Origin: Esteya vermicola
Lineage: Eukaryota > Ascomycota > Sordariomycetes > Ophiostomatales > Ophiostomataceae
Assembly (NCBI GenBank): GCA_002778215.1
Contig: PCDM01000002.1
Span: 1,550,001 to 1,614,000 of the forward strand
Reading direction: 5' to 3'
Length of the DNA: 64,000 nucleotides
Below are positions 35,273 through 45,825 of this stretch, in pieces. The notes under the pieces were generated by a model. It saw only the letters and a list, made by a program, of their open reading frames with translations, was not told where the DNA came from and did not search any database. Both the position numbers and the translations under genes were made by a program. Numbering within the stretch: position 1 is the stretch's first letter; each line of letters begins with the position of its first letter.

Positions 35273-37065
35273 ATGGCAACCCAAGATGACATTCCCTCAA
35301 ATCCAGCCAGCATGCATGCCAGTCCCTCTGCAAATACATTGACAGAGGCACATCTGGCCAAGCTTTCTGCAGCAGCCGTTCCGAGGAATCTATACCCGGC
35401 TGGCCCTCTCTCTGTGGCTGACTCTTCACTCACGCTGCTGGCCAGCCAACCGCCGTCGCCTCTATCAACGCCGCCTATCAAGAAGGAGAAGGATGTCTCA
35501 CCACTCGACCAAGCCGGGGCTGTGTTGGTTGTTGAACAACCGGCCAGCAGCTCAGAAAGCGACCTCGAGAGCCAGAACGAGAGCGTCAATAAGCCCAAGG
35601 ATGACGTTGCTGCCTGGATGCAGGTAGCTTCGGGCTTCCTCTTCAGCTGCATAGCATGGGGCACGCTCTCCATGTTTGGCATTTATTCATTCTACTACAC
35701 GGAAACACTTGGGCTGAATGCAAATGCCGTCAGCTGGATTGGATCTATCCAGACCTTCCTAACATATCTTACCTCGACGGCTTCTGGTCGTCTTTCTGAC
35801 GCCGGTTATGCAGTCCACACCGGCGCTGTTGGTACTGTGCTTGTATTGGCAGGCGGCGTGTGGATGAGCTTTTGTAAAAGTGCGGGCACTTTCATGGCCT
35901 CGCAAGCCGTCTGCATGGGAATTGGTCTCGGCCTATTGTCGACACCGGCGCTACCATCTATCAGTGCTTACTTTGCCCCCGGTACTAGCCGCGGACACCT
36001 TCGCTCAGTGGCCCTTTCTTTGTCTACTATCGGATCCAGTGTCGGTGGTGCTGTCCTTCCGGCCATTGTGCAATACCTACTACCAGTTGTTGGCTTCGGC
36101 TGGGCTGTGCGCTGTAGTGCTTTGGTTGTGCTGGTAGTCTGCATCGCAGCCGTCATGTTGCTCCGCAAGCCTGCTTCCATGTCTACAGTCTCTACTTCCT
36201 CTTCTGCATCTTCTTCACCCTCTCCATCACGCCGTTCCATGAGTCGCACATGCAATCAGCTGGCTGATTGGTCGGCTCTGCGTGAAATGCCTTTTGTCCT
36301 CTTTCTTGTTTCAACCTTCTTCATGTACTGGTCCCTCTATTTTGGTTTCTACTATGTAAGTTGTGTTGCATTCTCTCTCAAGAATACAGTGTGGACCTGC
36401 TAACGTCCCAGATCAATACTTACGCCGAGAAAGTCATCGGCTTCTCAAACAATCAGGCGACGGTGCTTCTTATCCTATCTACCGTCACTGGCATACCTAC
36501 GCGCATTGCCTCTTCCTTGATTGCCACGTATTGCATAAGCGCACTGGACTGTCTCGTTATTTTTACCGCAACAATGGGCATTACTCTGATTTGCTGGACG
36601 GCTGTTGGCACCTCGGCTGTTGGAATGTACATCTTCGTCGTGATGTTTGGCCTGTCCAACGGAGCCACTCAAGGTGTCTGGATTGGCGCTCTCGCAGATC
36701 TGATGCCTTCGGAACCGGTATCGCAACTAGCATCTCAGCCGACACTGTCTCCATCACAACCTTCAAAGACTGAAGCTATAGTCACTGTTTCGGCATCGCC
36801 GGCCCCGGCTCCGGCATCACCGGGCCAGTCTAGAATTGGAGCTCGCTTTGGCATTGCCTGTACAGTCAGCGCGGTTGCCACTTTGGCTGGACCACCAACG
36901 GCGGCAGCTCTCATTCAAAAGTCCGGCACTGGCTACCTAGCCTCTGACTACCGCGGTGCTATCATTTGGGCCGGTGCTGTTGTAATAGTGAGTGCTGCAG
37001 TTGTCGAGGCCGCTAGAGTGCGTGTTCTTGGCTGGCGCCTCCGTGCTGGAATGGTTAAGAAATGA
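35273..37065 (+). CDS. MFS monocarboxylate-type transporter (MCT/Mch-like)
   Basis: Exons 35273..36355 and 36412..37065 (56-bp intron, GTAAGT donor, CTAAC branch, CCCAG acceptor) encode 578 residues. A cytosolic N-terminal tail of about 115 residues precedes WMQVASGFLFSCIAWGTLSMFG, a typical first membrane helix of fungal monocarboxylate-permease-like MFS proteins. About 12 hydrophobic segments follow, with the long Ser-rich central loop after helix 6 (SMSTVSTSSSASSSPSPSRR) and a second, Ser/Pro/Ala-rich loop after helix 10. GLGLLSTPALPSISAYF and FSNNQATVLLILSTVTGIPTR fit helices 4 and 7-8. Members of the family act at the plasma membrane or vacuole; the substrate cannot be told from sequence. 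It converges on the kynurenine formamidase gene. Confidence 0.8.
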
Positions 37066-37369
37066 ACCTGGCCTGGCACTGAGCATAGCTAGAGGTAAAG
37101 CTTATGAGTCATAATTTTTTTTTTTCATTTGTACGCATCTTTCCTTTTGCCATTTTGTGGGTTACTCATGGGAGATATACAAGACCATATTGAAGAAGGA
37201 ATATTAATGTAAGGACCTGGATTAATTGATGGATGGAATATAGACTTGAAAATTGGTTACATTGGGATATGGGTTATGAATTCTGGAAATTGGTTACGAC
37301 AATACAAGAAAGACAGTGAGAAAATAGAATTAATTGGATAATTTTGGTTTTCTGTCACTTTATTTATTT
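37066..37369. other. Convergent 3' flanks
   Basis: 304 bp of AT-rich DNA between the MFS and formamidase stop codons. No gene seen; it presumably holds 3' UTRs. Confidence 0.5.
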
Positions 37370-38542
37370 TTACTCATCTTCCGCCTGGAGTTGATCCCAC
37401 TCGGTTAGTGCTAAGCAAAGCACACGTGCCACCTCGCGGCCGTCGTTCCATATCTCGTCATGCTTCCCGTGGAGATCACGTAAAGCCAAGATGTGCAAAT
37501 CCACGCCATTTATTTTATCGCTGCTGTGATTTGTATCAATTTTGTTCTGCTGCTTTGTTTCGAGAGCCCGCCGCAGTGACGCTTCCATGGTGTCAATCTC
37601 ACCAGGGTCTACCAGTTCATCCTCAGACGAATAGGCCAGCACAGCAAGGAGACAGGGACGGCTGGGTTGATGGATATTTTGGTGCCTTCTACCCCATTCT
37701 GACAATGTGGTTACCCAATCCTGCTTACCCGGGCTGGCGGCATCCCAAGCAGCGTGGTCGAGGCCAAAAGAGCCCTGAACAATCTGGCGTAGTACATCCT
37801 GAAAATCGACACCGCGTCCATTGTCCGCACCACGGTTGACGAGCCCGTATAAGTCATAAATTCCCTCTAAGCCGACGACAATGTGAGGTGGCGGCGGAAA
37901 CGGCAGGGGATTGCACGGGAGCAGTGCCTTGTCACTATTAACTTTGTCACCAGCAGCAGCGGCCTCGCCCATCCACAACTGGTAGGCCAAAAAAGCACCG
38001 GCCGAGTGACCATAAACAACGTACCGGCCGCTCATCAGGTAGTCTGCAGGCGAGCCAGCCTTGGCACTAATGACAGTAGGAGAGGAAGTCTGAGTCTGTC
38101 CATCTGCTGCTAGAGCGGCCAGCCCCATCCAAACATCCCGAAGATGCTCAGGGTGTTGTATGCTATCTTGGGGCTCGTCCGGCGGGTATGGAGAGAGGCG
38201 GTAACCCAAGGAAGCGAAACCAGCAAAGCGCCGACGCTGGCTGGACGTCGTTTCCATCATGCGGTCAATGGCGGGAATAGCCGAGTCGGTCAGAATAGAT
38301 GGATCACGCCAGGCCCCACCATGGATATATCTACGGAGTGGTTATCAGAGATTAGGAAACAATCGACCGTAAGCAACATTATAAAGGAGAGGCAAATATT
38401 AAGGGAGTAGAACGCACACAAGCCAAAAGCGGTTATCGCTGTCGGCAGCTTCCTGCTCATTTTCTGGGAGCTCCCACACACCGACGATCTGACGATGGCT
38501 CTCAGAGCTATATCGGATTTCTCTGTACTGCAACGAAGCCAT
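37370..38542 (-). CDS. BNA7: Kynurenine (aryl)formamidase, alpha/beta hydrolase
   Basis: Exons 38542..38418 and 38330..37370 close in phase to 361 residues. The intron interrupts codon 42, just before IHGGAW, the oxyanion-hole motif of formamidases (residues 44-49). The catalytic serine is in YGHSAGAF. Candidate Asp and His lie in the SSEDELVDPGE and LHGKHDEIW segments. FASLGYRLSPYP is also typical. The enzyme hydrolyses N-formyl-kynurenine to kynurenine and formate, second step of tryptophan degradation towards de novo NAD in the cytosol. It is longer than the yeast enzyme because of insertions (for example the Asn/Lys-rich stretch before DLHILALRDLHG). A TACGGAGTG near-copy of the dispersed motif sits at the intron acceptor. 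Confidence 0.82.
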
Positions 38543-38791
38543 CTGTGCTTGAGTTTAACGGAATTTTATGTCATGCAACCTTCTTTACTTATTGATTATC
38601 GTCGTCGGAGTTTGTATAGTTTTTAGTCTTCGTCATTGAAAACACGTGCTTTGTCACATGCTTATCAAACGTCCATCAATGAGACAAGCCGGCAATTGTA
38701 CCAAATATACTCAACTTTCAGTATCCCTGGTCCGAATGCTTCAAACTAAAATAATTTCTGCATACATATTAACGGGGCATGTTTGGCTGTG

Positions 38792-40837
38792 CTATTGTTC
38801 AAGTTCCAACTCTGCTTCATCCACTTCCCACTCCTGCTCTTCATTGAACACAGGAACCAGATTGTACTTTCCTCCTACAGGACCCATACCGAATGCATTG
38901 CCAGCTACCCCAGCTAGTGTTTCCGGAGCCACAGCCAGCCCTCCGGCTGATGGTGTTGTTTTCTTTTCATCTGCATCCTCGAGTAAAACGGCAGTCGTGA
39001 GGAATTGCACGTCCGTCCCAGGCATCATCTCATACATCATTCCACCCCAGCTAAGTTCGGCCCGCCCCGATTTTCGGATGACCAGCTCACCAAGGAAACC
39101 ACCTGTTCCGATGTTTTCTGGTTTGAGCTGTACATTACCAGGAACGCCAGCATAGGTATCGCTTCCTGTAAGATCTACAGCTGCTGTCATTGGCGCCGCA
39201 CTGTCCATCATAACAATATCGTCACCCACCCCTGGCTCTTGCTTCACAATGCCGTTCGCACCTGCTGTGCTCGAACTATTGCTTCCGTCTTTGATATTAT
39301 TGGCTTTTATGGGTGCAAATGACTGCAGTGCGGGCATAATGGGGGGAAACTGGAAAAGAAAGAGTCGGCCTTCCCGATGAGGCACTTCGGCTTGCTCTTG
39401 CCCTTGGGCCTGCTGCTCTTGCTCTTGCTCTTGCTCCTGTTTGCTGGTTTCATCGTCATTGTCCCTCAAACTGTTGCTGGTATGGGTAGTGCCAGACTTT
39501 TGTGGCAGTACATCCATAGCCAGATCTCGCAGCATAGCCTGTAGACCTTCTTCGACATTGACGTCTTCAGGATCCTTTTGTACCCCTCGTCTTTTTGATC
39601 GGCCACCAATGTGTGCTCCCTGCATCTTCGCTTCTGCATCATCTGCGATCACCTTCTCTTTAGCCGCTCTTGCTGCTGCAATCTCTTCTCGTTTCTCTGC
39701 TAACGTGTCGATCTCGGTAATTTCGATTTCTTCGCCGTCTGGTCCAACCAATTTCACACCGCGCTGTGCTGTGATTGCCCGTGACCACACTTCGTTGTCG
39801 TCATTATGGCCGTCTTCATCTAAAATACTGCCTGGACCAATCCTTCCTCCAGAGCCGGCCATGCCTGAGACTAGATCAGCACCATCGCCTGTACTTGCGG
39901 TGGCCTGTTCTTCCTCTGCCGATTCTCGTTCAGCTGCTTCGAGTTCGGCGGTAGTGGCAACCACTACCTCACGGTCGCGATGTTCTTCGCGTTTGATTCC
40001 CATGGGCAGCAACTGCTGCTGCTGTTTTGACCATGCCAGTTTACTTTTGCCAGAACTGGCGATGCTGATGGTCTCGACCGCATGCTCGTCTTTAATCAAC
40101 ACACCGTCACCGTTGTCATCGAAGTCTTCATGATCTCCGTAGCCTCCTGAGCGACCGTTGAATATGTCTGTGTTCAAACGGGGGTCAAGTTCTGCCGCAG
40201 CATTGGATGATGTTGCAAAAATGCCAGAGCCTGGGCCAGATCCTCGCCCCCCTCCTCCTCCAAAACTGCCGCCTCCGCCGCCGCCGCCAAGTCCCCCGAG
40301 CCCACGCCCACCTCCTCGACTCTGGGATACTGTCAAGTAAAGAATAGTAGTTAGAAAGAGTAGAAGGGAAAGAAATGGACCTTGAAAACACTTACATGGC
40401 CCTTGAGAAAATGGGCCGTTCGGTTCTGCTCTGGAGCCATGCCAACCGCCAAAGTCGCCCCGTCCTCGACCGCGGCCACGGCCACCTCGTCCTCCCCGTA
40501 GTCTGTTTTCACGGCGCCGTCGTGCATCATCGGCTGCCACACGGTCGTGAAGCTTTTTCTCTTCTTGCTCGGCAAGAGCTCGGCGTTCCTCATCGGCTCG
40601 GCGTACTGCTTTTGGTCGGAGCTTGAATGATCGGCTTGATGTTGACCGAGCGGCGGCTCCCAAAGCCACTGGTTCGACCGATGAAAAATCAGGGCGTTCT
40701 GTTGCTTGGATTCCAGAGTCACCACACCCGCTTTCCGGTTGTGCAGCTACAGAACTTAATGTCTCTTCCGTTTTAACTGTCGGGAGGGCTGCACCGCCAC
40801 GGAGCCCCGTTGTACCTCTTTTCATCCGTGGAGGCAT
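38792..40837 (-). CDS. RPC53: RNA polymerase III subunit RPC4 (C53)
   Basis: The frame is open from 40837 to 38792, but a good 66-nt intron, 40395..40330 (GTAAGT donor, CTAAC branch, GACAG acceptor), lies inside it and its translation is hydrophobic and out of character, so the spliced product is 659 residues. The C terminus carries the RPC4 domain: EGRLFLFQFPPIMP, then LGELVIRKSGRAELSWGGMMYEM and VQFLTTAVLLEDAD. The N-terminal half is charged and RGG-rich (GGRGGRGRGRGRGDFGG, then GGGGGGSFGGGGGRGSG), and Gln/Glu runs precede the domain. In yeast Pol III, C53 pairs with C37 and acts in termination and reinitiation on tRNA and 5S genes. It is divergent from ureD across 507 bp. Confidence 0.88.
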   Translation of the reverse strand: MPPRMKRGTTGLRGGAALPTVKTEETLSSVAAQPESGCGDSGIQATERPDFSSVEPVALGAAARSTSSRSFKLRPKAVRRADEERRALAEQEEKKLHDRVAADDARRRRENRLRGGRGGRGRGRGRGDFGGWHGSRAEPNGPFSQGPCKCFQGPFLSLLLFLTTILYLTVSQSRGGGRGLGGLGGGGGGGSFGGGGGRGSGPGSGIFATSSNAAAELDPRLNTDIFNGRSGGYGDHEDFDDNGDGVLIKDEHAVETISIASSGKSKLAWSKQQQQLLPMGIKREEHRDREVVVATTAELEAAERESAEEEQATASTGDGADLVSGMAGSGGRIGPGSILDEDGHNDDNEVWSRAITAQRGVKLVGPDGEEIEITEIDTLAEKREEIAAARAAKEKVIADDAEAKMQGAHIGGRSKRRGVQKDPEDVNVEEGLQAMLRDLAMDVLPQKSGTTHTSNSLRDNDDETSKQEQEQEQEQQAQGQEQAEVPHREGRLFLFQFPPIMPALQSFAPIKANNIKDGSNSSSTAGANGIVKQEPGVGDDIVMMDSAAPMTAAVDLTGSDTYAGVPGNVQLKPENIGTGGFLGELVIRKSGRAELSWGGMMYEMMPGTDVQFLTTAVLLEDADEKKTTPSAGGLAVAPETLAGVAGNAFGMGPVGGKYNLVPVFNEEQEWEVDEAELELEQ

Positions 40838-41344
40838 AGCTATATTGTTTATTGCCTGGCCCCCCTGAAAATGTCTGCGACCTCAGAGTGGTATGAGTGG
40901 TGTCGAATATGTAAATGATGCAACGGGACTACTTTTTTTTCTGTCCTACCCCACATGCGAGGCTGCTGACTACATTATCATACGGTATATATATTTCTAT
41001 TCTTACTGTTCGTATATATACTAGTCATTGTGTGTAAATACACAGTGCCTATTCGCCCTCCGCACTGAATGCCTATGGTTATTAAAGCCGAATTTTCCTT
41101 CTACTGTCTCCACATAAACTCGTCTCTGCAGCCTTGTTCTGCGCTGTTTACTACAACTGTTCACTTTTTACCTCGTGTCCTTTAGGACAGACGAGAATAA
41201 AGCGAAATTCTCTACCTTTTCAAATGAATTTATACCAATAGGTTTCAAAATTGTGCTTGCATTGAGGGTTAACCACGTGTGCTCTCTGTTCTCTCCTCTG
41301 TTTTCAAACCATCTCGATATTGTTGGTGAGGTACAAGCTCTCTG
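40838..41344. promoter_or_regulatory. Divergent promoter region RPC4 / ureD
   Basis: 507 bp between the two start codons with no coding signal. The centre is AT-rich (TATATATATTTC near 40987). It should hold both promoters; I cannot assign factor sites. Confidence 0.5.
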
Positions 41345-42505
41345 ATGGCCGCTGTATCTTTCTCTTCTCCATTTCCCGTGTCTTCTGCTGTCCCGGGCGC
41401 TGGGAACATAGTTTCTAGTCTCTCTCCTACTGGTGAGCCGGGGATTGAACTGCTATCCTTTCAATACCCTCTGAAGCTGATAGCACCGTCATCTGAGGCT
41501 GGAAACCTGAGTTTCAGCGTCAACGGTAGAGAAGCAGAAAAAGCGCTGAGAGAAGATGCAGCCACAAATAAAAAGAGCGCCCTTGTTTTTCTACTGTCGT
41601 ACGGTGGCGGCCTTGTAGCTGGTGATCAAGTCAACCTTAAGATCAAAGTGCGTACCGCCTCGCGTCTCAGCCTTGTCACCCAGGGTACAACTAAAGTATT
41701 TAAAGCCCCTTCGATTAAGAGCACATCTCCTATAGTCACTCGCCAGAACTTGGATATTTACGTGGCTTCTAGCGGCGCCATCTGTCTGCTTCCAGACCCA
41801 GTGCAGCCATTTGCTGAGAGTGTGTACGAGCAAGAGCAGATTGTCCGGATGGAACACGGCGCCTCGCTGTGCCTGCTCGACTGGGTTACACAGGGCCGGG
41901 TGGCGCGAGGAGAGAACTGGAGCTTCACACACTGGCAAGGCCGCAATGAGGTCTGGGCTGTTAGAGGAAATGGAAAGGTTTCTGGACTAAACAGCTCTCC
42001 TGCCGACTTGCCTCCCCGACTGCTTGTGCGGGATGCGGTCTTATTAGCTCCAGAGCTCCTACACGACAGCGCTGATTTTCTCTCTACATCCACTTCCTCG
42101 CCTGATTCGCCGCTCCTTGGAAACTCTATGCATGGCCTCGCTATTGTCGGAACTCTCATTCTGCGTGGTCCTCTAGTTGATTCTCTTGCTGTCTTTTTTC
42201 TTTCTGAATTTGCTGCCCTGCCACGACTTGGCGCACGCGACTTTCGAGACGAGTCCGAGCAGAGACAAGAAGATACAGGCATGTTTTCTGATGCTGAGGA
42301 TGTTATTTGGCGTTCCCGCCGCTTGATACTCGAGAAAACACACGGAGTGTTGTGGTCAGCAGCTGCTGTTCGAGGTTGTGTCGTTGTGAAGTTCGGGGCC
42401 CAAACTGTTGAGGGTGGTAGGCAGTGGATTGGTACCATGCTCGAGCAAGAGGGGAGCGTGGCGGTTGTCTTCGGTGAGCACGCACTAATGTGTGTGAGGC
42501 AATGA
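41345..42505 (+). CDS. ureD: Urease accessory protein UreD
   Basis: Single exon, 386 residues. Family blocks in order: LLSFQYPLKLIAPS, VFLLSYGGGLVAGDQVNLKI, the core LVTQGTTKVFKAP, SGAICLLPDPVQPFAESVYEQ, and LDWVTQGRVARGENWSF. These are the standard UreD/UreH landmarks. UreD works with UreF and UreG as the chaperone that inserts nickel into apo-urease in the cytosol. The N terminus has a short Ser/Pro extension before the first strand. The other urease genes are not in this window, which is normal for fungi. Confidence 0.93.
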   Translation: MAAVSFSSPFPVSSAVPGAGNIVSSLSPTGEPGIELLSFQYPLKLIAPSSEAGNLSFSVNGREAEKALREDAATNKKSALVFLLSYGGGLVAGDQVNLKIKVRTASRLSLVTQGTTKVFKAPSIKSTSPIVTRQNLDIYVASSGAICLLPDPVQPFAESVYEQEQIVRMEHGASLCLLDWVTQGRVARGENWSFTHWQGRNEVWAVRGNGKVSGLNSSPADLPPRLLVRDAVLLAPELLHDSADFLSTSTSSPDSPLLGNSMHGLAIVGTLILRGPLVDSLAVFFLSEFAALPRLGARDFRDESEQRQEDTGMFSDAEDVIWRSRRLILEKTHGVLWSAAAVRGCVVVKFGAQTVEGGRQWIGTMLEQEGSVAVVFGEHALMCVRQ

Positions 42506-42747
42506 GGAAGAAGAATGTACAGGATAAGATATCTTGATGTATTTGTTTGCTTTTATTGACGAACAATTGGATGTCAACCGTTATACAGAGCAAGAGCAAA
42601 ATGCTAAATCAGATAGATCCTTTCAAAAAACACAAACATGAACCCATTCTGATGCCAGCTAATAAAGTAATAACAAAACAAAACAGAAAGTACAAGTAAT
42701 CATGAAACATCGTAATCTACTGTTTACATTGAAATTTGACGAGACAG
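42506..42747. other. Convergent 3' flanks of ureD and the Dug3-like gene
   Basis: A short AT-rich spacer with no gene. Confidence 0.5.
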
Positions 42748-44521
42748 CTAAGTTGTAATGGTGCTGAGTTCGGGGAAAAACTGAGCAATTTTGTGGGGAT
42801 CACCGTAGTTGTTTCGTGGAGGTTCACCGGGAGTGATGGGTGTCATCGGTTCCCCATCTTGCGGGGACTGGGTTTGCTGGGACTCGGATAGAGAAGTAGT
42901 GGCGACATGTTCTAGATCGTTGAGTGACATACGCTTTTTTTTTATGTTTCCCTGTGACTGCGGCTTGGGGGGTTGCTGCCGAGCCATCTGTGTGACTCCT
43001 ACCGAAATCATAGCAGCGCCGTCAAAAGGACTGGCTTTCGCAGCAAGTGCTATAGATGAGGATGCGGCGGCGATCGATGACGAAGAAGATGAATACGGTA
43101 TTCGGGGACGGCCAACACCTGATTTAGAAGCATCGGGGGCGCGTGCTCGTAACATGCTCGTGGGTATGAAGGAGCCATGAGCTCGTTTGGGTAGCTCGGT
43201 GGCGGAGGACAGGCCTAGCGGCGAAGATGGGCTGCCAGTGCGGCTAGGTAACAGTATGGCCTTTTCGTTGGCTACGAGTCCCTTGGTCTGCACAAAAGCT
43301 GCCGACCGAGTGTGAGAGGGGCCACGGTTCGAGTACTGATCACGAATGGGATGTACCATGACGGTCTGGCCATGAATGGTGAGGATAGAGTTGGTTGGTA
43401 CATTGACCCAATTTTCTGTACAAGGAAAGCATTAGCTTGTACCTTTGCTGGGACAGCCGATTAAACAATAGTCCGAGAAACATACCTCTTTCAAAGGTGA
43501 GTGGTTCGCTAGCCACGAGCACGACATCAGCGCCCTTATCACGACGCTCCATCTTGTAGTCTTTGTCATCGCCCGGTGTCGGTCGCTTCTCCCACTGGCT
43601 GCCCGACGAGTAGTATAGACTGGCGGCCTGGTCGGTAGAGCTGCTGATGTAGCGTGTGCAAATGACGCTGTGACCATCTGAGAGAGCAAAATTGAGCACG
43701 CTTCGGGTGTCGACATTTTCAGAAAGAATCGTACTCTCGGGTATCTCGTCGATGAGCTCATTGATGACGGCAATCGTACGCAGCATCGCCTTGCGCAAAA
43801 TTTCTGGCCCGAAGCCTTCCTCCGGCTGGGCACTGGGGTTGCAACCAAGGCGCTCCAGCGTATCGAGAAAGAGGGCAAAGGCCCATTCGGTGTCAGTGCC
43901 CCCCACGACAACATGGTACCACTTGTCAGCCAAGCGCTCTGACAGTCGCCGCTTGATGTACTTCCAGCCGCCTAAGCAACCATTGTGCATCCACATCAGG
44001 CTGCCGTGTGAGAAGGGGTGACAATTGTCTTCACTCAGCGACGCATCAGTGGCAGCGCGTACATGGGCGAAAATGAGACGCGATGCGGTCTTGCTGGCTA
44101 GACGTTCCAGGTTGGCACAGTTCCATGCGGGGATGGTCGACCGAAACAAGCAAGGCGCCTGACCGAGCTTAGGGTCGGTATAGAATCCGATGCCAAAGCC
44201 ATCCGCATTGTTTTGGCCCCGTCGGGTATCCTGCAAAAGAAGACGAGGGATAAGTCAAATGTGAGGTGATAAATAGACGCATAACAAATAGAGAAAGAGC
44301 AACCGTACAAGTCGTAATCTGGCGTCATATGATTGCCTGAGAATGGAATGTGTTGGATCAAGAATCAGATTAGAGAGAAGAATCTCGTCGCTACCTTTGT
44401 AGACCTGAAAGGAGAGTGTTAGAATCGGTTGGATAGCAAAGCGTACAGCCGCTAGAAGACAGGCTTCAAATAGAGCGGGCTGACAGGCGAGAAACAAGGG
44501 GCTTACCATAAAACGGCACAT
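42748..44521 (-). CDS. DUG3: Class II glutamine amidotransferase, Dug3-like
   Basis: Four exons, 44521..44507 (MCRFM), 44404..44309, 44230..43486 and 43415..42748, close in phase to 507 residues. Cys2 after the initiator Met is the N-terminal nucleophile. The class II fold is shown by GQNNADGFGIGFY, RLIFAHVRAAT, NCHPFSHGSLMWMHNG and GGTDTEWAFALFLD. In yeast Dug3 joins Dug2 in the cytosolic glutathione-degradation pathway as the amidotransferase subunit. The visible protein is about 150 residues longer than yeast Dug3, from a Ser/Ala-rich low-complexity C-terminal extension after the last conserved segment (NWVNVPTNSILTIHGQTV). The first exon of 15 nt would be easily missed by automatic annotation. 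Confidence 0.85.
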
Positions 44522-45825
44522 TGTAGAATGGTGAGAGGGAGGCCGATAAAGATCAAACTAGTATGCGGTCAGAAGTTGTTGGGGGGAGGGATATGAGGGT
44601 GGCTGATGATGGAATGAATTCAACAGCCGACAAGCGCAATTTGGGTGGGCAACTGTGCGAAATTATTTAGTCGATCCTATGCGTCGGAACAGTAAAATGG
44701 TAGTAGATGAACAACTAGAAGAGGGAGGTAGTAGACTATTCACGAAGACGTTGCGTGTGTGAATCGGGAGAAGAGATGCACCGACGAAGGATCGGTGAGA
44801 TGAAAGGAATAAAAAAGAGAAGACAAGAGTACAGAGTACGAGTACTGGATTAAGAGCAGTCCGTTATGGAGCTGGACCCACCGTGCATGTCGTATCCTGT
44901 TTTACTGCAGCGCTGGGAGAAAGAACAGCTGGCTTTCAGGGGACAGACTATGGGGATCCCGTAAGGCTGAGGCTTGCTATTAGTGCTATCACTCGTTCTG
45001 GGCGCTGGGAATGGTGGAATTCCGCTGGAAGATTGCGATATTTCAGTGAGTCAGACTGACACGACATCACTCTATCTGTCTTTGATTATTGACAGCACAA
45101 ACAGCAGAGTGCGGTCGGGAATCGTATGTTCTTTAAAGAGACAAAAAATGAACACTACTAGTAGAGATTGATAGATCGCTTCTTGGGTGTGTGCACCGCA
45201 TATTTAGATACATATTGATTTTCTACTATGTACAGGTCTCCTGCAAGCCGATTTCATAGTACTGTCGATCCTCAGTTGTTGCGGACTCGTATATTACTAA
45301 GACATACATAGTAGTAGTAATCAAGTCTACACGTGATACATGGTACTGGTTATGTAATAAACATGATGATAGCGGGGCACCATGGCCCATTTTTTTTCAC
45401 CTTGCTCTCCCAACAAAGTGGCGGTGATTCCGAAATGAAATTCATGCCACACAAAAACAGGCACGCCTTACCACCCCTCTCCTCCCTTTTCCCCTTTGCT
45501 CTACGGAGTACATTTACATCTCCGCGAGACAACGAATGCTGCCAGATAGTTTTCGGGAAAGATACAGCGAGATATCTGAGAGAGTCCAATTCTTTGTCAT
45601 GCAGGTTATGTTCCATGCAATCTAGCCCAATTCCTACTGTCGACCTCTCGTCTGTCGTCCATTGATCTCGGACGTGTAGCTTCCTCACTCTACCCCCCCC
45701 CCCCCCCCCCCCTCCCTCGTTGACGGCAATTTTCACGAGATTTTCCAGTCCTGTTTTCCCTCAAGTTACATACAATTTCTTGTGCTATTCACCACCCGCC
45801 TCGTTCGGTTTCTTTCTTATCAACC
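44522..45825. promoter_or_regulatory. Divergent region between DUG3-like and MGM1 genes
   Basis: 1.3 kb without a supported gene. It contains TACGGAGTA at 45503-45511, TACGAGTA relatives near 44830, and a 20-nt C tract (45693-45712) in the presumed MGM1 leader. Confidence 0.5.
45693..45712 (+). repeat. 20-nt C homopolymer in MGM1 5' leader
   Basis: An uninterrupted run of 20 C on the sense strand, 114-133 bases before the MGM1 ATG. See the matching tract at 63090-63109. Confidence 0.9.

Noticed and set aside
44974..45171. 65-codon frame with hydrophobic start near 45 kb
   Set aside because: It starts at TTG, not ATG, and has no context or homology; probably chance.
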